From: a gamma proteobacterium symbiont of Ctena orbiculata
Lineage (GTDB): Bacteria; Pseudomonadota; Gammaproteobacteria; Chromatiales; Chromatiaceae
Length of the DNA stretch: 55,488 nt
Assembly (NCBI GenBank): GCA_003094535.1
Contig: NATV01000125.1
Location: forward strand, 1-55,488
Direction: 5' to 3'
Shown here: one piece after another, positions 51,993-55,488 of the stretch
How positions within the stretch are numbered: position 1 is the stretch's first letter
How the letters are laid out: each line of letters begins with the position of its first letter
Position numbers and translations under genes: made by a program
The notes under the pieces: generated by a model
Told to the model about the DNA's origin: nothing
Databases searched by the model: none
Seen by the model: only the letters and a program-made list of their open reading frames with translations

Positions 51993-53850
51993 AGGCCTGA
52001 TCCAGTTGCTGTTGCACCTCTGACAAATGCTGCTGAAGTTCTGCGACCCGCTCCCCCCCGGTGCGATAGAGAACCGGGTCTCCCAGCCGGGTCTGCAGCT
52101 CGCCGAGCCGCTCCTCGAGCTGCTCGATTCTCTGCGGCAGCGCCTCGAGTTCACGCTGGTCGTTGTAACTCAGCTTCTCACTCTTCTTTTTCGGCTTTCC
52201 GGCGGCAGACTTGATAACCGCCTTCTCCTTCGGCTTTGACCCCGCTGACTGCTGGGTTGGTCTATAAGTCTCCCAGTCGCTATAGCCACCGATGTATTCC
52301 GCCACCCGGCCATCGCCCTCGAAGACCAGGCAACTGGTCACCGCGTTATCGAGAAATTCACGGTCGTGGCTCACCAGCAGCAGGGTGCCCGGGTAGTCGG
52401 AGAGCAGCTCCTCCAACAGCTCCAGGGTCTCCACATCGAGATCGTTGGTCGGTTCGTCGAGCACAAGCACGTTCGCCGGCTTGGTAAACAGTTTGGCCAG
52501 CAGCAGGCGGTTGCGCTCGCCCCCCGAGAGGGCCTTTACCGGGCTTCTCGCCCGCGCCGGGGTAAAGAGGAAATCCTGCAGATAACCGATGATGTGCTTG
52601 TTCCTGCCGCCGACCTCCACCTTGTCGCTGCCGCCGCCCACATTTTCCTGTACCGAGCGCTCTTCATCGAGCTGGCTGCGCAGCTGGTCGAAATAGGCCA
52701 CCTGCAGGTTGGTGCCGAGCTTGACCTGGCCGTTGTCGGGTTCGAGCTGCCCAAGCAGCAGATTGAGCAGGGTGGTCTTGCCCGATCCGTTGGGACCGAT
52801 AATGCCGACCCGGTCACCGCGCAGGATGGTGGTGGAGAGATCGCGGATGATCGGCGTGTTCTCCCAGGCATAGCTGATCTTTTCCGCCTCCACCACCAGC
52901 TTGCCGGAGCGCTCACCTGTTGTGATCTGCATCTGTGCCTTACCGCTCTGTTCACGGCGTTGCCTGCGTGCCTCGCGCATCGCCTTTAGCGCCCGTACCC
53001 GTCCTTCGTTGCGGGTACGCCGTGCCTTGATACCCTGGCGAATCCAGACCTCCTCCTGGGCAAGTTTTTTGTCGAAACGCTGATTGGCCTGTTCCTCGGC
53101 ATGCAGCATCTCCTGTTTACGGCGTAGAAAGTTGCTGTAATCACCTGGCCAGTCGGTCAGCCTGCCGCGATCCAGTTCAAGAATCCGGGTGGCGATACGG
53201 CGCAGGAAGGCCCGGTCATGGGTAACAAAGAGGATGGCTCCGGAATAGCCGAGCAGAAACTCCTCCATCCATTGGATCGCCTCGATATCGAGGTGGTTGG
53301 TGGGCTCGTCGAGGAGCAGCAAATCGGGCTCGGTCACCAGGGCCTGGGCCAGCAGTACGCGGCGCTTGAGGCCGCCGGACAAGGTACTGAACGCCGCATC
53401 CGCCTCCAGGCCGAGACGGGATATCACCGTCTCCACCCGCTGCTCCAACTGCCAGCCATGAACGGCCTCGAGCTCGTGCTGAGCCTGTGCCAGGGATGAC
53501 AGCAGGCTTTCTTCCCCTGTCTCGGCAAGCCGGTTGCTGATTCTGTGGTAGGCCTTGATCTTATCCGCAAGCTCCCCGATCCCGTCCGCCACCACATCGA
53601 AGACACTCCCGATCGCCGTTTCCGGCACCTCCTGAACCAAGTGCGCGATTCCTACCCCACTGCCTACCACACGCTCACCATCATCGGCGATGACACTACC
53701 CTGTATCACCCGCATCAGGGTCGATTTTCCCGCGCCGTTACGCCCGAGCAGGGCAATCCTCTCCCCTTTCTCGATAGTGAGATCGAGCTGATCCAGCAAC
53801 GGCATATCGCCATAGCTGAGCTGCAGGTTGCGCAGGGTAATCAGCGGCAT
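51952..53850 (-). CDS. uup: ABC-F ATPase Uup
   Basis: 632 residues (E. coli Uup 635), with no membrane segments. It has two ABC domains: Walker A 'GRNGAGKST' (37-45) and 'GPNGSGKTT' (about 353-361); signatures 'LSGGLKRR' and 'LSGGERNR'; Walker B 'LLLLDEPTNHLD' and 'VLVLDEPTNDLD'. A linker of basic helices lies between them, and the C-terminal region (about 545-632) is a coiled coil, which distinguishes Uup from EttA/YheS. ABC-F proteins act at the ribosomal E site; Uup also affects transposon excision and branch-migration intermediates. It overlaps the small exported gene at its 3' end. Confidence 0.93.
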   Translation of the reverse strand: MPLITLRNLQLSYGDMPLLDQLDLTIEKGERIALLGRNGAGKSTLMRVIQGSVIADDGERVVGSGVGIAHLVQEVPETAIGSVFDVVADGIGELADKIKAYHRISNRLAETGEESLLSSLAQAQHELEAVHGWQLEQRVETVISRLGLEADAAFSTLSGGLKRRVLLAQALVTEPDLLLLDEPTNHLDIEAIQWMEEFLLGYSGAILFVTHDRAFLRRIATRILELDRGRLTDWPGDYSNFLRRKQEMLHAEEQANQRFDKKLAQEEVWIRQGIKARRTRNEGRVRALKAMREARRQRREQSGKAQMQITTGERSGKLVVEAEKISYAWENTPIIRDLSTTILRGDRVGIIGPNGSGKTTLLNLLLGQLEPDNGQVKLGTNLQVAYFDQLRSQLDEERSVQENVGGGSDKVEVGGRNKHIIGYLQDFLFTPARARSPVKALSGGERNRLLLAKLFTKPANVLVLDEPTNDLDVETLELLEELLSDYPGTLLLVSHDREFLDNAVTSCLVFEGDGRVAEYIGGYSDWETYRPTQQSAGSKPKEKAVIKSAAGKPKKKSEKLSYNDQRELEALPQRIEQLEERLGELQTRLGDPVLYRTGGERVAELQQHLSEVQQQLDQAYERWESLESMQGG

Positions 53851-53993
53851 TGAAACTTCCTAACATTCATGACTTATCTCAAGCAAAAAGGTCCTCACAG
53901 ATGGCAAAATGCCTACGTTTAGATGTCTGCATCACGGATGGGCTATGAAATCACTATTCAGGACTCGGGCCAAGTAGCGGGAGAGATTAATCG

Positions 53994-55343
53994 ATGAAGA
54001 CAAAGATTCTGCTGAAGGAAGCGGAAATGCCGACTCACTGGTATAACGTCGTGGCCGACATGCCCAATCCACCGGCCCCTATCCTCACTCCCGACGGATC
54101 GCCGGTAACCCCCGACGCCCTCAGCGCCATCTTCCCCAACGCCATCATTGAGCAGGAGGTCAGCGCGCAACGCTGGATCCCCATTCCCGAGGAGGTCCGT
54201 GAAATGCTGCGTCTGTGGCGGCCATCCCCGCTCTACCGGGCGGAACGCCTGGAGATGGCGCTGAAGTCCCCGGCCAAGATCTACTTCAAGAACGAAGCCG
54301 TAAGCCCGGCGGGATCGCACAAACCGAACACCGCGGTCGCCCAGGCCTACTACAACAAGCAGGAGGGGATCAATCGGCTCACCACCGAGACGGGGGCGGG
54401 ACAGTGGGGCTGCTCCCTGGCCCTGGCGGGACAGCTCTTCGACATGGAGGTACGGGTCTATATGGTGAATGTCAGTTATCAACAGAAGCCCTATCGGCGC
54501 TCGATGATGCAGACCTGGGGCGCGGAGGTCTTCGCCAGTCCCACCGAGATGACCCAGTCGGGGCGACATATCCTGGAGCAAGACCCCGACTCCCCGGGTT
54601 CGCTGGGGATCGCCATCTCCGAGGCGGTGGAGGAGGCGGCGGGCCGGGCGGATACCAACTACTCCCTGGGTTCGGTGCTCAACCATGTACTGCTGCACCA
54701 GACCATCATCGGCGAGGAGGCGAAAAAGCAGCTGCAGCTGGCGGGGGACTACCCGGATGCGATCTATGCCCCCTGCGGGGGCGGCTCCAACTTCGGCGGT
54801 ATCGCCTTCCCCTTCTTTGCCGACAAGGCGGCGGGCAGGGAGATCGACCTGGTGGCCGTCGAACCGACCTCCTGTCCGACCCTGACCAAGGGTGTATACG
54901 CCTATGACTTCGGCGACACCGAGGGCCTCACGCCGCTGACCAAGATGTACACCCTGGGCCACGATTTCATGCCCCCCGGAATCCACGCCGGCGGTCTGCG
55001 CTATCACGGCGATTCGGCCCTGGTCAGTCAGCTCTATGACGAGGGCCTGTTGAGCGCCGTGGCCATTCCCCAGCTGGAGACCTTCCAGGCCGGGGAGCTG
55101 TTCGCCAAGACCCAGGGCATTATCCCGGCGCCCGAATCCTGCCATGCGGTGGCGGCGGTGATCCGCGAGGCGAAACGCTGCGCCGAAACGGGGGAGGCGA
55201 AGACCCTTCTGTTCAACCTCTCCGGGCATGGCCATTTCGACATGAGTGCCTATGACCGCTATTTCAAGGGGGAGCTGGAGGACTTCGACTACCCGGACGA
55301 GGCGATCCAGGCATCATTGGCCCACCTGCCGAAGGTCGGCTGA
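53994..55343 (+). CDS. trpB2: TrpB2-type tryptophan synthase beta-like enzyme
   Basis: 449 residues, longer than TrpB1 (about 400) and typical of TrpB2. The PLP-binding Lys110 sits in 'AGSHKPNTA', the phosphate loop is 'CGGGSNFGG' near 260, and 'LSGHGHFDM' lies near the C-terminus. It condenses indole with serine to tryptophan; TrpB2 often acts without TrpA, as an indole-salvage enzyme or a serine dehydratase-like enzyme. No trpA, trpF or trpC is adjacent, which supports stand-alone use. GGGAGAG precedes the ATG. It is divergent from uup. Confidence 0.92.
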   Translation: MKTKILLKEAEMPTHWYNVVADMPNPPAPILTPDGSPVTPDALSAIFPNAIIEQEVSAQRWIPIPEEVREMLRLWRPSPLYRAERLEMALKSPAKIYFKNEAVSPAGSHKPNTAVAQAYYNKQEGINRLTTETGAGQWGCSLALAGQLFDMEVRVYMVNVSYQQKPYRRSMMQTWGAEVFASPTEMTQSGRHILEQDPDSPGSLGIAISEAVEEAAGRADTNYSLGSVLNHVLLHQTIIGEEAKKQLQLAGDYPDAIYAPCGGGSNFGGIAFPFFADKAAGREIDLVAVEPTSCPTLTKGVYAYDFGDTEGLTPLTKMYTLGHDFMPPGIHAGGLRYHGDSALVSQLYDEGLLSAVAIPQLETFQAGELFAKTQGIIPAPESCHAVAAVIREAKRCAETGEAKTLLFNLSGHGHFDMSAYDRYFKGELEDFDYPDEAIQASLAHLPKVG

Positions 55344-55359
55344 GCAAGCGCTGTTGCGG

Positions 55360-55488
55360 TCACGCCTGATATGACTCCCAAGCCATGCGCAAGCGGTTCA
55401 GGTCGTGACATGCCTGATCCCAGTTGAGGTCGTCTCCCGAGCCCTGCAGTTGTTCTATCAATTGGTGAATACCCCCGATCAGGGACTG
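55360..55488 (-). CDS. Partial gene at the right edge (C-terminal 42 codons)
   Basis: A minus-strand frame is open from the window edge to a TGA at 55362-55360 and translates to a helical, amphipathic stretch ('IHQLIEQLQGSGDDLNWDQACHDLNRLRMAWESYQA'). It looks like the end of a real protein, but too little is visible to name it. It converges on trpB2 with a 16-bp gap. Confidence 0.45.
   Translation of the reverse strand, partial: QSLIGGIHQLIEQLQGSGDDLNWDQACHDLNRLRMAWESYQA

Noticed and set aside
53958-55235. Minus-strand open frame (425 codons) opposite trpB2
   Set aside because: Antisense shadow of a well-supported PLP enzyme.

Overview
The window looks like chromosomal DNA of a sulfur-oxidising gammaproteobacterium of the Chromatiales / Sedimenticola / Thiodiazotropha kind. 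The case rests on gene content: a cytoplasmic sulfite dehydrogenase (soeABC), a persulfide dioxygenase-rhodanese operon, a periplasmic Hyb-type uptake [NiFe]-hydrogenase, small c-type cytochromes, a PEP-CTERM protein and gammaproteobacterial housekeeping genes (folD, cysS, lpxH, tsaB, uup). The species cannot be fixed from the sequence alone.

Layout. 1-5.1 kb: a release-factor-like protein (baeRF type) with an HPF-like ribosome-associated protein, a DUF2189 membrane protein, and a rhodanese / persulfide dioxygenase / small membrane protein operon, all on the minus strand. 5.5-7.5 kb: a zinc-limitation cluster made of a COG0523 GTPase, a perfect Zur-box palindrome, a 78-aa protein and a DksA paralogue whose zinc finger reads Cys-Thr-Cys-Ala. 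7.6-7.9 kb: a Fic gene relic. 8.1-12.3 kb: an RND adaptor and pump, whose stop codon runs into a family of short palindromic repeats. 12.7-13.4 kb: a minus-strand tRNA cluster Pro-Arg-His-Lys in which tRNA-Arg(UCU) is split in the anticodon loop by a ~268-nt group I intron. 13.6-16.3 kb: folD, psiE and, convergently, cysS.

16.5-23.2 kb: the hydrogenase operon hybO-A-B-C-D-hupF-hybE, preceded by a canonical sigma-54 promoter and interrupted between hybD and hupF by a 158-bp inverted-repeat element. It converges on a chemoreceptor with a periplasmic c-type haem motif. 25.2-28.1 kb: two small cytochromes c, two cyclophilins and lpxH. 28.2-29.7 kb: a secreted unknown protein and a DUF455 ferritin-like protein. 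30.2-33.3 kb: a MotA/TolQ-like and MotB-like stator pair with a long coiled coil, followed by two Slp-family lipoproteins. 33.3-39.2 kb: tsaB, a PEP-CTERM protein under its own sigma-54 promoter, and a second RND pump with adaptor. 39.8-46.5 kb: a small possible RNA-binding protein, a lipase-like hydrolase, soeABC (with an inverted-repeat element between soeA and soeB) and a YezG-like protein. 46.6-55.5 kb: an MscS-like protein, a GST, a Clp1-like kinase fused to an RNase Z-like domain, a methyltransferase with a coupled 57-aa membrane protein, uup, trpB2 and a partial gene at the edge.

Together the genes describe a cell that feeds electrons from sulfite, persulfide and H2 into its quinone pool, senses redox state with a haem chemoreceptor, and has a zinc-independent stringent-response factor. 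The strongest unusual signals are the intron-split tRNA-Arg, the Zur/DksA2 module, the Clp1-RNase Z fusion, the stator/Slp cassette and a Cys-to-Pro change at the proximal cluster of the hydrogenase small subunit.
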